A stretch of DNA of 64,000 nt from Mycobacterium sp. DL440. Its GTDB lineage: Bacteria; Actinomycetota; Actinomycetes; Mycobacteriales; Mycobacteriaceae. Location: assembly GCF_011745145.1 (NCBI RefSeq), contig NZ_CP050191.1:5782473-5846472 (forward strand), written 5' to 3'. Shown here one piece after another: positions 1-9,299 of this stretch; position 1 is the stretch's first letter; each line of letters starts with the position of its first letter. The notes under the pieces are model-generated. The model saw only the letters and a list, made by a program, of their open reading frames with translations, searched no databases and was not told where the DNA came from. The position numbers and the translations under genes were made by a program.

Positions 1-1
1 C

Positions 2-580
2 ATCGATGTGGTGCGGGTGGCGGCCAATCTCTTCTCGGCGGGTCAGGAAACCACGGTCCGGCTGCTGTCCTCGGCATTGAAAATCCTGGCCGAGAATCCC
101 GAGCTCCAGGAGCGGCTGCGCCGTAACCCCGACCAGGTCACGAATTTCGTCGAGGAGGCGCTGCGCTTCGAGAGTCCGATCAGAGGTGATTTCCGGCTGG
201 CCCGCGCCACCACGACGGTGGGAGGCGTCGAAATCCCGGCGGGTGCCGTGGTGATGGTGCACTACGGCGCGGCGAACCGAGATCCGCGCCAGTTCGACAA
301 TCCCGACGTCTTCGAGTTGGACCGGCACAATGCCAGGCGCCACATCGCCTTCGGGCGCGGTGTCCACAGCTGCATCGGCGCGCCGCTGGCCCGAGCCGAG
401 GCGAAAGTGATCATTCAGCGGCTACTGGCGAGCACCAGTGCGATCGAGATAGACGAGGCACGGCACGGAACCGTCAACGCGCGACGTTACGACTATGTGC
501 CGACGTACATCCTGCGAGGTCTCACCGATCTGCACCTCAACGTGACCCCCGCCGCAGACACGGGAAAAGCATCCCGATGA
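2..580 (+). CDS. Cytochrome P450, C-terminal part (cut by window start)
   Basis: This is the C-terminal half of a heme-thiolate monooxygenase; the open frame runs into the left window edge. Visible landmarks (counting from the GTG at 8) are the oxygen-binding I-helix AGQETT (residues 11-16), the ExxR pair E50/R53, and the heme-binding loop [10 protein letters not shown] with the thiolate ligand Cys122. Only about 190 of the usual ~400 residues are present. Its stop overlaps the ferredoxin start (ATGA), so the two are probably translationally coupled and the ferredoxin is its likely electron donor. The substrate cannot be inferred from what remains. Confidence 0.95.
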   Translation: MDVVRVAANLFSAGQETTVRLLSSALKILAENPELQERLRRNPDQVTNFVEEALRFESPIRGDFRLARATTTVGGVEIPAGAVVMVHYGAANRDPRQFDNPDVFELDRHNARRHIAFGRGVHSCIGAPLARAEAKVIIQRLLASTSAIEIDEARHGTVNARRYDYVPTYILRGLTDLHLNVTPAADTGKASR

Positions 581-765
581 GGGTTGTCGTCGACGACGAT
601 CTGTGCCGCGGACACGGAATATGCGCGGCGCTGTGCCCGCAGGTGTTCAGCCTGACCGACGGCGGCTACGCCGAGGCCATCGACACCGACATCCCTCCCG
701 AGCTCGAAGGAGCCGTCGTCGAAGCGGTCGACGGCTGCCCAGAGCGGGCCATCCGCATTCACTGA
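577..765 (+). CDS. P450-associated small ferredoxin
   Basis: A 62-residue ferredoxin that probably passes electrons to the preceding P450. Cluster ligands are Cys10, Cys16 and Cys54 (followed by Pro), with His13 at the position that is the second Cys in 4Fe-4S proteins. The C-x2-H-x2-C ... C-P arrangement fits the 3Fe-4S type common beside mycobacterial P450s. There is an additional Cys20-Pro. The start codon overlaps the P450 stop (ATGA), and the SDR gene follows after about 15 nt, so the three form one operon. No ferredoxin reductase gene is visible in the window. Confidence 0.9.
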   Translation: MRVVVDDDLCRGHGICAALCPQVFSLTDGGYAEAIDTDIPPELEGAVVEAVDGCPERAIRIH

Positions 766-779
766 AGGAAAGAGCAATC

Positions 780-1634
780 ATGTCAATAGATTTCGAGCGT
801 CGCGACCGAACCGCATTCGACCTGTCAGGCAAGGTTGTGGTCGTCGTGGGCGGCGGGCAGATGCCCGGCCCCAAGATCGGCAACGGCCGGGCCACATCCG
901 TCGTGGCGGCACGCCACGGCGCTGAGGTGGTCGTGGTGGACCGCAACCTCGCCGCCGCACAGGAGACAGTGGAGCTGATCACCGCGGAGAAGGGCAAGGC
1001 GTATGCGCTTCACGCCGATGTGGCCGAAAAGGATGACTGTCAACGCATCTTCGACACCGTGATGCAGAACAGTGGTCGCGTTGACGGGATGGTCTACAGC
1101 GTGGCGATCAACCCGCCGTTCGACCGGGTGAACAACTCGATGAGCGCCGATGATTTCAACCATGGGATCAACGTGAACATGCTGGGTTGTTACTACTGCA
1201 ATCTCTTTGCTGCACAGTGCATGGAGAAAAACGACGGCGGTTCCACCGGCAGCATCATCAACATTTCGTCCATTGCGAGCATCAAAAACGAAGTCGGACT
1301 CAACATCGGGATCATGCCCTACGCCCTCGGCAAATGCGGGCTGAACTACATCACGGAACTGACCGGCGCGCAGTTCGCCGGCGCCGGCATCCGCGCCAAC
1401 ACCCTGATGCTCGGCCCGATCGACTCGACGTTGGGCAACACAGATTCCCAGTCGCTGTTCGGTTTCGAGCCTGATGAGGTCGATGAGGCCTACGCCGAAG
1501 TGGTGAAGCTGAAGATGGGCCGGGCCAGTGCATGGGAGACCGGCTACGCGGCGCTGTATCTCCTGGCCGACGAGTCACGGTTCATGACAGGACAGCAAAT
1601 TCGGTTGGACGGCGGCGCCACCCTCGTACGCTGA
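780..1634 (+). CDS. Short-chain dehydrogenase/reductase (SDR)
   Basis: A 284-residue NAD(P)-dependent oxidoreductase. The N-terminal Rossmann strand is followed by an atypical glycine segment, [13 protein letters not shown] (residues 24-36), instead of the classical TGxxxGxG. The catalytic residues are Ser163/164 and the Tyr181-x3-Lys185 motif (YALGK). ATG 780 is preceded by GAAGGAAAG, a good ribosome-binding site; longer upstream frames would overlap the ferredoxin. It probably oxidises an alcohol made by the P450, but the substrate is unknown. The loop after the glycine motif is longer than in classical SDRs. Confidence 0.9.
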   Translation: MSIDFERRDRTAFDLSGKVVVVVGGGQMPGPKIGNGRATSVVAARHGAEVVVVDRNLAAAQETVELITAEKGKAYALHADVAEKDDCQRIFDTVMQNSGRVDGMVYSVAINPPFDRVNNSMSADDFNHGINVNMLGCYYCNLFAAQCMEKNDGGSTGSIINISSIASIKNEVGLNIGIMPYALGKCGLNYITELTGAQFAGAGIRANTLMLGPIDSTLGNTDSQSLFGFEPDEVDEAYAEVVKLKMGRASAWETGYAALYLLADESRFMTGQQIRLDGGATLVR

Positions 1635-1720
1635 GGCACCTCGGCTCAGCCGATGATCTCGTCTTCTCCCTGCAGGTGAGCGGACTGCGATTGTGCCCGT
1701 GCGGGTAATCGGTTGTGGTG

Positions 1721-4375
1721 ATGAGGTCATCTGAACAGCTGCGCGATGAGCGGCCGGTGGACATCCCGGCCGATGTCCAGGTGCGCGGTGCCCGGGAACA
1801 CAATCTCAAGAACATCGATGTCAACGTTCCGCGGGATGCGCTGGTGGTGTTCACCGGTGTGTCGGGGTCAGGCAAGTCGTCTCTGGCCTTTGGCACGTTG
1901 TTCGCTGAGTCTCAGCGCCGGTATCTGGAGTCGGTGGCCCCGTATGCGCGCCGGCTGATCGACCAGGTCGGTGTTCCCGATGTTGACTCGATTGAGGGGA
2001 TGCCGCCGGCGGTGGCCTTGCAGCAGCAGCGTGGCGTGGGCAGCGCGCGGTCATCGGTCGGGAGTGTGACGACATTGTCGAGCCTGGTGCGGATGCTGTA
2101 TTCGCGTGCCGGGAACTATCCGGTTGACCAGCCCATGCTGTTCGCGGAGGACTTCTCACCCAACACCGTGCAGGGGGCGTGCCCGACGTGCCACGGCATC
2201 GGCCGGGTCTATGAGGTGCCCGAGGTGCTCATGGTCCCGGATCCGTCGCTGACCATCCGGGACCGGGCCATCGCGTCGTGGCCGCCGGCGTGGTACGGGC
2301 AGAACCTGCGCGACATCCTGGTGTCGTTGGGCTACGACGTCGACAAGCCGTGGAAAGGCCTTCCGAAGAAGGACCGCGACTGGATCTTGTACACCGAGGA
2401 GCACCCGACGGTGCCGGTGTATGCCGGGTTCACGCCGGCCGAGACTCGTCGCGCGGTGAAGCAAGGTATGGAGCCCAGCTACCAAGGCACTTTCACCGGT
2501 GCGCGTCGTTACGTCCTGGACACGTTCGCCAACACCAAGAGCGCATCGGTGAAGAAGCGGGTGTCCCAGTTCGTCAGCAGCGCAGTCTGTCCCGCGTGTG
2601 ATGGCAAGCTGCTCAAGCCCGAGGCGCTGTCGGTCACTTTCGAGGGATTCGACATCGCCGCACTGTCCGGGCTCTCTCTGGCTGCGCTCGCGCAGGAGTT
2701 GCAGCCCGTGGTCGGCGAGAGCTGGACGCCGACCGAGGTCGGTCCCGGCGACGTCCTCGACGCGCCAACGCGGCGCGCGGCGGTCCAAGAGCGGGTGGCT
2801 GCCGGTGGCTCGGCGCACAAGGCGGCTCCAGACATTCGGCACACCCCCAACATGTCTGTGGAAAAACTGGCTGCCGCTGGCCGTTTGGCGGAAGAACTGC
2901 TCGAGCGGCTGAAACCGATCATGGATCTGGGCCTGGGTTACCTTTCGTTGGATCGCAGCACCCCCACGTTGTCTTCGGGAGAGCTGCAGCGGCTGCGGCT
3001 GGCGACCCAGCTGTCGTCGCAGCTGTTCGGGGTGGTGTACGTGCTCGATGAGCCGTCGGCCGGGCTGCATCCACGCGATCGGGACGCGTTACTGGGCATT
3101 CTGGACGGTTTGAAGCGACGCGGTAACAGTGTCTTCGTGGTCGAGCACTCGCTCGACATCATCGGCGCAGCCGATTGGTTGGTCGACATCGGCCCCGGAG
3201 CCGGTGAGAGCGGCGGCGAGATTCTCTACAGCGGTCCGCCGAAAGGTCTTGCCGAGGTGGCCGAATCAGTCACGCGCCGTTACCTGTTCGGCCTGGTGTC
3301 GCCGGCGGCCCGAACGCCCCGCGAGCCCGCCGACTGGCTGCGGTTGGAACACGTGAGTCGCAACAACCTGCACGACGTGTCGGTGGCGTTCCCCCTGAAA
3401 TGTCTGACCGCGGTCACCGGAGTCTCGGGCTCGGGAAAATCGAGTCTGGTCAGTCAGGCGCTGCCCACGTTGGTCGGCGAGCACCTGGGCGCGCCGGTGA
3501 CAGACTCGACGGGCGACGTGTCGGACGACGACCTCCTGCTGGCCGGGGCGTCGGCGCCGGTGGACGGCCGGATCGTCGGTGGCATCGGGGGTCTGCGTCG
3601 TGTGGTCTGTATTGACCAGAAGCCCATCGGCCGCACGCCCCGGTCGAACGTTGCCACCTACACCGGCATGTTCGATCACATCCGCCGCCGTTTCGCCGAG
3701 ACACCGGAGGCGCGACGCCGCGGCTACAAGGCCGGGCGGTTCTCGTTCAACGTCGCGTCGGGGCGTTGCCCGACCTGCGAAGGGGAAGGGTGGGTGATGG
3801 TGGAGCTGCTGTTTTTGCCGAGTGTCTATGCCCCGTGCCCGGACTGTCACGGAACACGCTACAAGACAAGCACATTGGAGATCACTTGGCGGGACCGCAA
3901 CATCGCCGAGATCCTGCAGATGAGTGTCGATCAGGCGTGGGAGTTCTTCGACGGCGATGCCGACGTATTGCGCTCGTTGACGGTGCTGCGCGACGTCGGG
4001 CTGGGTTACTTGCGGTTGGGCCAGCCGGCGACCGAACTGTCCGGCGGTGAGGCCCAGCGCGTCAAGCTGGCCACCGAGCTGCAGCGGGCGCACCGCGGCG
4101 ACGCGCTCTATCTGCTCGACGAACCGTCGGCGGGATTGCACCCCGCCGACGCCGACCGTCTGCTGCTGCATCTGCAGAAGCTGGTGGACGCGGGTAACAC
4201 GGTCGTGGTCGTCGAACTCGACATGCGTGTCGTCGCCCAGGCGGACTACGTCATCGACCTCGGTCCCGGCGCCGGCGGAGACGGGGGCCGCGTCGTGGCC
4301 ACCGGCACACCGGCTGTGGCGTCGATCCACCCTGACAGCGTGTCCGGCCCTTACCTCGCTGGCGCCCTCCACTAG
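1721..4375 (+). CDS. UvrA-like ABC ATPase (excinuclease A paralogue)
   Basis: A soluble protein of about 884 residues with two ABC ATPase modules. Walker A motifs GVSGSGKSS lie near residues 48 and 568, signature motifs [11 protein letters not shown] and [11 protein letters not shown] near 419 and 775, and zinc-binding CPxC pairs near 156/292 and 685/708. Housekeeping UvrA is about 970 residues, so this is a shortened paralogue of the kind often associated with drug resistance. The shortening suggests a reduced UvrB-interaction region, but I could not align it. Starts are possible at GTG 1715, GTG 1718 or ATG 1721. It stands alone, convergent with the MFS gene. Confidence 0.9.
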   Translation: MRSSEQLRDERPVDIPADVQVRGAREHNLKNIDVNVPRDALVVFTGVSGSGKSSLAFGTLFAESQRRYLESVAPYARRLIDQVGVPDVDSIEGMPPAVALQQQRGVGSARSSVGSVTTLSSLVRMLYSRAGNYPVDQPMLFAEDFSPNTVQGACPTCHGIGRVYEVPEVLMVPDPSLTIRDRAIASWPPAWYGQNLRDILVSLGYDVDKPWKGLPKKDRDWILYTEEHPTVPVYAGFTPAETRRAVKQGMEPSYQGTFTGARRYVLDTFANTKSASVKKRVSQFVSSAVCPACDGKLLKPEALSVTFEGFDIAALSGLSLAALAQELQPVVGESWTPTEVGPGDVLDAPTRRAAVQERVAAGGSAHKAAPDIRHTPNMSVEKLAAAGRLAEELLERLKPIMDLGLGYLSLDRSTPTLSSGELQRLRLATQLSSQLFGVVYVLDEPSAGLHPRDRDALLGILDGLKRRGNSVFVVEHSLDIIGAADWLVDIGPGAGESGGEILYSGPPKGLAEVAESVTRRYLFGLVSPAARTPREPADWLRLEHVSRNNLHDVSVAFPLKCLTAVTGVSGSGKSSLVSQALPTLVGEHLGAPVTDSTGDVSDDDLLLAGASAPVDGRIVGGIGGLRRVVCIDQKPIGRTPRSNVATYTGMFDHIRRRFAETPEARRRGYKAGRFSFNVASGRCPTCEGEGWVMVELLFLPSVYAPCPDCHGTRYKTSTLEITWRDRNIAEILQMSVDQAWEFFDGDADVLRSLTVLRDVGLGYLRLGQPATELSGGEAQRVKLATELQRAHRGDALYLLDEPSAGLHPADADRLLLHLQKLVDAGNTVVVVELDMRVVAQADYVIDLGPGAGGDGGRVVATGTPAVASIHPDSVSGPYLAGALH

Positions 4376-4441
4376 AACCGGCTCGCGAATCCTCGTCCCC
4401 ACGTTCTTGGGTAGGACTCTGGTCGGGGCCAACTCCGGTTG

Positions 4442-6484
4442 CTACCGCTGCGCGGGAGCGCTCCAACGCACTCGTAATGATTGCGGCTCCGCAGGCTCCG
4501 TCGGCTGCGGTGGGTGGCGCGGCTTAGGTGGCCGCGGCGTCGGCAGCGGTGCAGTGGGAGCGTTCGGTGAAGGCGGTGTGGTTGCTGCCGCATTCTGTCG
4601 TTGTACTTCGTCGTCGATCCCGTCGGACAAGCGCCCGAGGTAGCCGATGAGTGCTGCGACGTCGCCGTCGTCCCAGCGCGACAAGATGGACTCCAACCTG
4701 GAGATGTTGAGCCCTCGTTGACGTTCAAAGGTGTTGCGGCCCTGCGGGGTGAGCATGAACCGTGGTGGTGCGGCTTGGTCGGTAGTCGGCGATCGACCGA
4801 CCATTCCGTCGCGGATCAGTGTCGACACCCGCTCTTCGACGGTGTCATCCGCACTGTCGACCGAACGTGCCAACTCTTTCAAGGTGAGTGGCGGTCCGGC
4901 CCCGAGGTACGAGGCGATGACGTAGTCTCCGCGGTCCAGCCGGTACGGAGTCGACGGAATCTGCAAGGCGACGGCCGCCTGACGGCCCATCGCTGTCAGG
5001 ACGTTTTCGAGCCGTTGGGCCCGGCGTCGCACCGGGACGGGCATGACAACCGGTTCGACGTCGGACACCGGCGGCGTCGGGACAGAGGTGGGGATCATCA
5101 CGGCGAGCAACGCTGAGACGATGGCCGCGCCGCCGGCGATCAACATGGCAGTCTGGAACGCTGCCAGCGTCGGGAATGCGTGACCGGCGACGGAGATGGT
5201 CATCTGGGCCAACACCGCGCCCGTGACCGCGCTGGAGGTCGACGTGCCCAGTGAGCGGGCCAGCGAGTTGATCCCGTTGGCGGCAGCGGTTTCCGACACC
5301 GGAACGGCCGAGTTGATGAGAGTGGGCAGGGCCGCGAATGCGAAGCCGACACCGGTGCTGCACACCACGCCGAACAGCAGAACGCCCGCCGGTGAACCGA
5401 GCAGCTGTGTTCCGCCCAGGTAACCCGCCGCGATGATGACGGCACCGAGGATGAGCGAGAATCGCGCTCCGCGCGCGGCGATCACCTTGCCGGCGATCGG
5501 CGACGTGGCCATCATCGCCAGGCCGCCCGGCGCCATCCACAGGCCCGCCATCACCATGGACTGACCCAGACCATGCCCGATCGTCGTGGGCATCTGCAGT
5601 ATTTGGGGACCGATGAGACTGGTGCCGAACATTCCGAACCCAATCGCCACCGACGACAGGTTGGTGAGCAGTACGGGCTTTTTGAGTGTCGTGCGCATAT
5701 CGACCAGCGGCGTTGGCGCCCGGTATTGCCACCAGCCGAATACCCCGAATGCCGCGATCGAGCCGATCAGCAGGCCGAGCGTGAGGGGACTCGTCCATCC
5801 CCACGTCGAGCCCTTGGAGATCGGTAGCAGCAACAGCAGCAGGGCAGTGGCCAGACCGGCCGCTCCCGGTGCGTCGAACTTGCCCATGGACGACGAGGGC
5901 ACGATATCGGGGACCATCGTCGCGAACAAGACGCCTGAGGCTAGGCCGAGACCTGCAGCGCACCAGAACAATACGTGCCAGCTCGAATGCTCGGCGATCA
6001 CCGCGGACAGCGGCAGGCCCAATGCACCGCCTACTCCGAGCGAGGCACTCACCATGGCCATCGCTCCTCCGACGCGGTCGGCCGGTAGTGCGGCACGCAG
6101 CACGCTGATTCCCAGCGGGATAACCGGAGCGCCGAAGCCCTGCAGTGCGCGTCCCACCACGAGAAGCGGCAGCGAGCTGGTGAGGGCCGCAATCACCGAC
6201 CCTGCCGTGAGGAGTACCGCACACGCGATGAGAATCCGCCTGGGGCCGAACATATCTCCGAGCCGACCAAACATCGGCGTCGCCACGGCACCGGTCAGAA
6301 GCGTGGCGGTAACCGCCCAGGATGCGTTGGCTGCGGTGGTGTTCAGCAACTCGGGCAATTGCGGAATCAGAGGCACCACGAGTGTCTGCATCATCGAGAC
6401 GCTGACCCCCGCAGCCGCGAGCACCGCAATCAACAGACCACCACCCGTCGGGGTGGTCGGACGTTCGATCATCTGCTGAGACAT
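4442..6484 (-). CDS. MFS drug exporter fused to a C-terminal winged-helix-like domain
   Basis: A 680-residue protein. Residues ~15-480 form a DHA2-like major facilitator with many hydrophobic helices and the loop GRLGDMFGPRR between helices 2 and 3. After the last helix the chain continues into a soluble region of about 130 residues (LTLKELARSVDSADDTVEERVSTLIRDGMVGRSP...LTPQGR). This has the helix-helix-wing pattern of MarR/PadR proteins. The tail ends in a Pro-rich stretch. Most DHA2 exporters end after helix 14. The added domain could sense substrate or bind DNA; this is inference. It is transcribed away from the two-component system. Confidence 0.88.
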   Translation of the reverse strand: MSQQMIERPTTPTGGGLLIAVLAAAGVSVSMMQTLVVPLIPQLPELLNTTAANASWAVTATLLTGAVATPMFGRLGDMFGPRRILIACAVLLTAGSVIAALTSSLPLLVVGRALQGFGAPVIPLGISVLRAALPADRVGGAMAMVSASLGVGGALGLPLSAVIAEHSSWHVLFWCAAGLGLASGVLFATMVPDIVPSSSMGKFDAPGAAGLATALLLLLLPISKGSTWGWTSPLTLGLLIGSIAAFGVFGWWQYRAPTPLVDMRTTLKKPVLLTNLSSVAIGFGMFGTSLIGPQILQMPTTIGHGLGQSMVMAGLWMAPGGLAMMATSPIAGKVIAARGARFSLILGAVIIAAGYLGGTQLLGSPAGVLLFGVVCSTGVGFAFAALPTLINSAVPVSETAAANGINSLARSLGTSTSSAVTGAVLAQMTISVAGHAFPTLAAFQTAMLIAGGAAIVSALLAVMIPTSVPTPPVSDVEPVVMPVPVRRRAQRLENVLTAMGRQAAVALQIPSTPYRLDRGDYVIASYLGAGPPLTLKELARSVDSADDTVEERVSTLIRDGMVGRSPTTDQAAPPRFMLTPQGRNTFERQRGLNISRLESILSRWDDGDVAALIGYLGRLSDGIDDEVQRQNAAATTPPSPNAPTAPLPTPRPPKPRHPPQPTEPAEPQSLRVRWSAPAQR

Positions 6485-6569
6485 GACAGCGATCTCCTTC
6501 GATGACGGGTACGTGTGTCGGCATGGCCATTGGCCTACGCCGAAGAGGGTCGGTACCTTACCCGATATA

Positions 6570-6580
6570 TAGGTTGACTA
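6570..6580. promoter_or_regulatory. Weak candidate promoter/operator upstream of the MFS fusion gene
   Basis: The 185-bp gap 6485-6669 holds one AT-rich patch in a GC-rich setting: a TATATA run followed by TAG-GTTGA-CTA, a short inverted repeat. On the minus strand this lies about 90 bp upstream of the exporter start and could be its promoter or operator. Support is only local composition and a 3-bp arm, so it is weak. Nothing else stands out in the gap. Confidence 0.25.
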
Positions 6581-6669
6581 ACAAATTGGAACCCCTGTCG
6601 AGGTGGGGCTGTGTCAACGCCCGAAACCGGAGCCCTGGCCAAAGGCGCGGCGCGAGCATCGGGACGCGC

Positions 6670-7770
6670 TCACCTGAGTGGTAGTTGCACCGTGATGCAG
6701 AGCCCACCGTCGGGTCGGGCTGTGAGGGTAAGGGCCCCATCGTGTGCTTTGACGATGCTGTTGACGATTGCCAGGCCGAGGCCGACGCCCGCATCGTGGG
6801 TGCGGATGCGTTCAGTGCCGCGCTGAAACGGCTCGACAAGGGTCGAGACCAATTGCGGGCTGAGTTTTTCGCCGGTGTTCTCGACAGTGAGCGTCACACT
6901 TCTGGCGCCGACGCTGGTCGTGGTCCATGCGACGCCGTGTTCGGGCAGGTTGTGGACGATCGCGTTGTGCAGCAGGTTCGTGGTCATCTGCCGCAGGAGC
7001 GCGCCGGAGCCGATCGTCGGCGTCACCTCGCCGGACGACTCCAGGGTGACGCCGTGTCTTTCTGCCAGGGGTAGGAGCGTTTCGCTGGCGTCTTCGACGA
7101 GGAGGGACAGGTCGACGGGTTCTTGGGTGACGGATCGTTGATCCGCGCGACTGAGGAGCAGCAGTGCTTCGGTGAGATCGATCGCTCGGGTGTTGACTGC
7201 GTGGAGGCGTTCAATCAGTTCGCGGGTGTCGGTGTTGTGATCCTGGCGGGCTACGTCGAGCAGAGTCTGCGTGATCGCCAGCGGGGTGCGCAGTTCGTGG
7301 GAGGCATTGGCGGCGAATCTCTGCTGTTCGGTGACGTGCGCTTCGAGCCGTTCGAGCATGGTGTCGAAGGCGTCGGCGAGTTCGCGCAGTTCGTCTCTGC
7401 GGCCTGGCAGCTGGATTCGTTGCGACAGTGATCCTTTCGAGGCCATGCGGGTGGCAGCCGTGATGCGCGTCAAGGGCGCGAGCATCCGGCCGGCCAGCAG
7501 CCATCCGCCCACCAGACCGAACACGAGCAGGAAGGTCATCACCGCGGCGGCTCTCGGAGCGAAAACGTGCAGGAGCCTGGACCGGATGGGAAAGACTTCA
7601 TTGGGGAATGAGATGTCAGTGCTGCCCGGGATGATCATCATCCGATCTGGCACATACCGCAGTAGGAAAACCCACACGGCAGCGAGCAGCAGGCCGCCGG
7701 CGAGCATCAGGAACCCGGCGTAGCTCAGGGTGAGCTTGAGGCGAAGGCTCAGTCCCGGTGCCCTATTCAT
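6670..7770 (-). CDS. Membrane sensor histidine kinase (two-component system)
   Basis: A roughly 366-residue HAMP-type histidine kinase with two transmembrane helices flanking a short extracytoplasmic loop of about 40 residues. A HAMP linker leads to the H-box ASHELRTPL, the N-box NLLHNAIVHN and the G2 box GVGLGLAIV. I chose ATG 7770 because AGGA sits 8 nt upstream and the start overlaps the regulator stop; ATG 7785 and ATG 7797 are also in frame. It is the cognate kinase of the adjacent response regulator. The small sensor loop suggests it detects membrane or cell-envelope stress, which is inference. Confidence 0.92.
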   Translation of the reverse strand: MNRAPGLSLRLKLTLSYAGFLMLAGGLLLAAVWVFLLRYVPDRMMIIPGSTDISFPNEVFPIRSRLLHVFAPRAAAVMTFLLVFGLVGGWLLAGRMLAPLTRITAATRMASKGSLSQRIQLPGRRDELRELADAFDTMLERLEAHVTEQQRFAANASHELRTPLAITQTLLDVARQDHNTDTRELIERLHAVNTRAIDLTEALLLLSRADQRSVTQEPVDLSLLVEDASETLLPLAERHGVTLESSGEVTPTIGSGALLRQMTTNLLHNAIVHNLPEHGVAWTTTSVGARSVTLTVENTGEKLSPQLVSTLVEPFQRGTERIRTHDAGVGLGLAIVNSIVKAHDGALTLTARPDGGLCITVQLPLR

Positions 7771-8458
7771 GATTTCGTTCCTCATCTCGGCAGGCATCCG
7801 CCGTGTCTATGCGGTAGCCGACGCCGGGCACAGTGGTGATGATCCAGGGCTCGCCGAGGCGTTTGCGTAGTGCGGACACCGTGATGCGCACGGCGTTGGT
7901 AAACGGATCGGCGTTCTCATCCCACGCCCGCTCCAGAAGCTCCTCGGCACTGACGACACCCCCTTCGGCTGCGACCAGGACTTCGAGCACCGCGAACTGT
8001 TTTCTGGTGAGAGCGACGTAGCGGCCGTCACGGTAGACCTCACGGCGGAACGGATCCAACCGGAGTCCCGAGATTTCACGGACCGGCGGCCTGCTCTGGG
8101 TGCGCCGGCGGTCGAGTGCTCGCAGGCGCAGCACCAGCTCTCGCAGTTCGAACGGCTTGGTCAGATAGTCGTCAGCACCGAGTTCGAACCCCGAGGCCTT
8201 GTCGTCGAGCCGGTCGGCAGCGGTCAACATCAGGATCGGCATGCCGCTGCCCGAGGCGACGATGCGTTCGGCAATCACGTCACCAGAGGGCCCGGGAATA
8301 TCGCGGTCGAGCACGGCGATGTCGTAGGCGTTGATGCTCAACAATTCAAGCGCGGTGTCGCCGTCGCCCGCGATGTCGGCGGCGATCGCCTCCAGTCGCA
8401 GGCCGTCGCGGATAGCCGTCGCCATGTAGGGCTCGTCCTCGACGACCAACACACGCAT
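7763..8458 (-). CDS. OmpR/PhoB-family response regulator
   Basis: A 231-residue DNA-binding response regulator. The receiver domain has the acidic pocket (VVEDE), the phospho-acceptor Asp in AVLDRDIPG, the conserved Thr (MLTAAD) and Lys (TKPF). The C-terminal winged helix has the typical ALTRKQFAVLEVLV and RITVSALRKRLG segments. A longer in-frame start exists at 8599, but it would run into the divergent secreted-protein gene, so ATG 8458 (MRVLVVEDE) is preferred. It overlaps the kinase start and is divergent from the secreted protein. Confidence 0.93.
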   Translation of the reverse strand: MRVLVVEDEPYMATAIRDGLRLEAIAADIAGDGDTALELLSINAYDIAVLDRDIPGPSGDVIAERIVASGSGMPILMLTAADRLDDKASGFELGADDYLTKPFELRELVLRLRALDRRRTQSRPPVREISGLRLDPFRREVYRDGRYVALTRKQFAVLEVLVAAEGGVVSAEELLERAWDENADPFTNAVRITVSALRKRLGEPWIITTVPGVGYRIDTADACRDEERNHE

Positions 8459-8482
8459 GCTCCCCACGCTACGAGCCGCCGT

Positions 8483-8499
8483 ATATCGTGGGCATATCG
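8483..8499. promoter_or_regulatory. Direct repeat of ATATCG with 11-bp period (candidate OmpR-type site)
   Basis: ATATCG occurs at 8483-8488 and again at 8494-8499, exactly 11 bp apart, in the short gap between the response regulator and the divergent secreted protein. OmpR-family regulators usually bind head-to-tail half-sites with 10-11 bp spacing. The site could serve both genes. No binding evidence exists. Confidence 0.4.
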
Positions 8500-8546
8500 A
8501 AAATCGCATACGTGCTGACAACACCGCGCAGCCTTGACTAGCGGCC

Positions 8547-9074
8547 ATGACAAACAACAACTCAGCACACAGCCGACGACCACTTCTCACTCTCACCATG
8601 GCCGCCTTGATCGGCTCGGCTGGCCTGGCGATGGCGGCTCAGGCCGGCGCCGACCCGGTCGGTCAAGCGCAGGCGACGAAGTACTCCGAGTGCATGCGGG
8701 CCAATGGTGTCGCGGACTTCCCAAATCCGGACGCAGGCGGCCAGTTTCCCTACGGAGGCATCTCGGTGTCGAAGGCGACGTGGCAGAACGCGGTCGGTGC
8801 GTGTGCGAATCTGCAGCCGTCGGGTTGGTCGGCTGACGCCGGGCGTACTGCCGAGCAGCAGGACGCTGCGCTCAGATTCGCCCAGTGCGTGCGCGACCAC
8901 GGAGTGCCGGACTTCCCGGACCCGTCCAGCGCCCGCGACCCGCTCATCGACACCTCGAAGATGCGCGGCGACGTCAGCGCCGGCAGCATTCCCGAGCTGA
9001 AGCCCGCGGTGGAGGCATGCCACAACTTGTTCACCGCCGCGCTACCGGCACCGGGGACTGGCCGGCCGGGCTGA
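8547..9074 (+). CDS. Secreted protein with duplicated Cys/FPDP motif
   Basis: A 175-residue protein with a signal peptide (hydrophobic stretch, AQAGA cleavage region near residue 35). The mature part repeats one module twice: ECMRANGVADFPNP followed by a Cys in GACANL, then QCVRDHGVPDFPDP followed by a Cys in EACHNL. Each module thus offers one Cys pair, suggesting two internal disulfides. Similar C-R-x-x-G-V-x-F-P-D-P proteins occur in actinobacteria near two-component systems and efflux genes, from memory. Divergent placement from the kinase/regulator pair suggests it is their target or an accessory sensor. The function is unknown. Confidence 0.75.
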   Translation: MTNNNSAHSRRPLLTLTMAALIGSAGLAMAAQAGADPVGQAQATKYSECMRANGVADFPNPDAGGQFPYGGISVSKATWQNAVGACANLQPSGWSADAGRTAEQQDAALRFAQCVRDHGVPDFPDPSSARDPLIDTSKMRGDVSAGSIPELKPAVEACHNLFTAALPAPGTGRPG

Positions 9075-9090
9075 CAACCGCCGGCGTGCA

Positions 9091-9299
9091 TCAAACGCCG
9101 TTGAGAACACGATCGAGTGCCGCCCGGCCTTCAGGTCCCCAGTGGGGCTTGCAGGCCGGGAGGCACCGATCTCCGTTCTCCCCGACCTCGCGGCGGTCAC
9201 GCCTGCAAGGTCTGGATCCTGCTCCTCCAGCAGTGCGCGGACCAGCTCTGCGGTGACTGGCGGTGAGGTCGGTTGGTGATCGTTGCCGGGGGAAATCAT
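9091..9299 (-). pseudogene. Internally deleted phosphotransferase (APH-like) remnant
   Basis: The ATG at 9297-9299 overlaps the TetR stop (ATGA), so this was the second gene of that operon. The first ~25 codons read TAELVRALLEEQDPDLAG, typical of the N-terminus of APH/choline-kinase-type phosphotransferases. In another frame the 3' end reads GRAALDRVLNGV and stops at 9091, matching the usual end of such proteins. Only about 210 nt remain of an expected ~1 kb gene, and the catalytic HxDxxxxN and DxD motifs are gone. I infer one internal deletion joining both ends. The family assignment is from recognition only. Confidence 0.5.

Noticed and set aside
4845..6530. 561-codon minus-strand frame overlapping the MFS gene
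   Set aside because: Arg/Gly/Asp-rich shadow of the transporter in another frame; no domain pattern.
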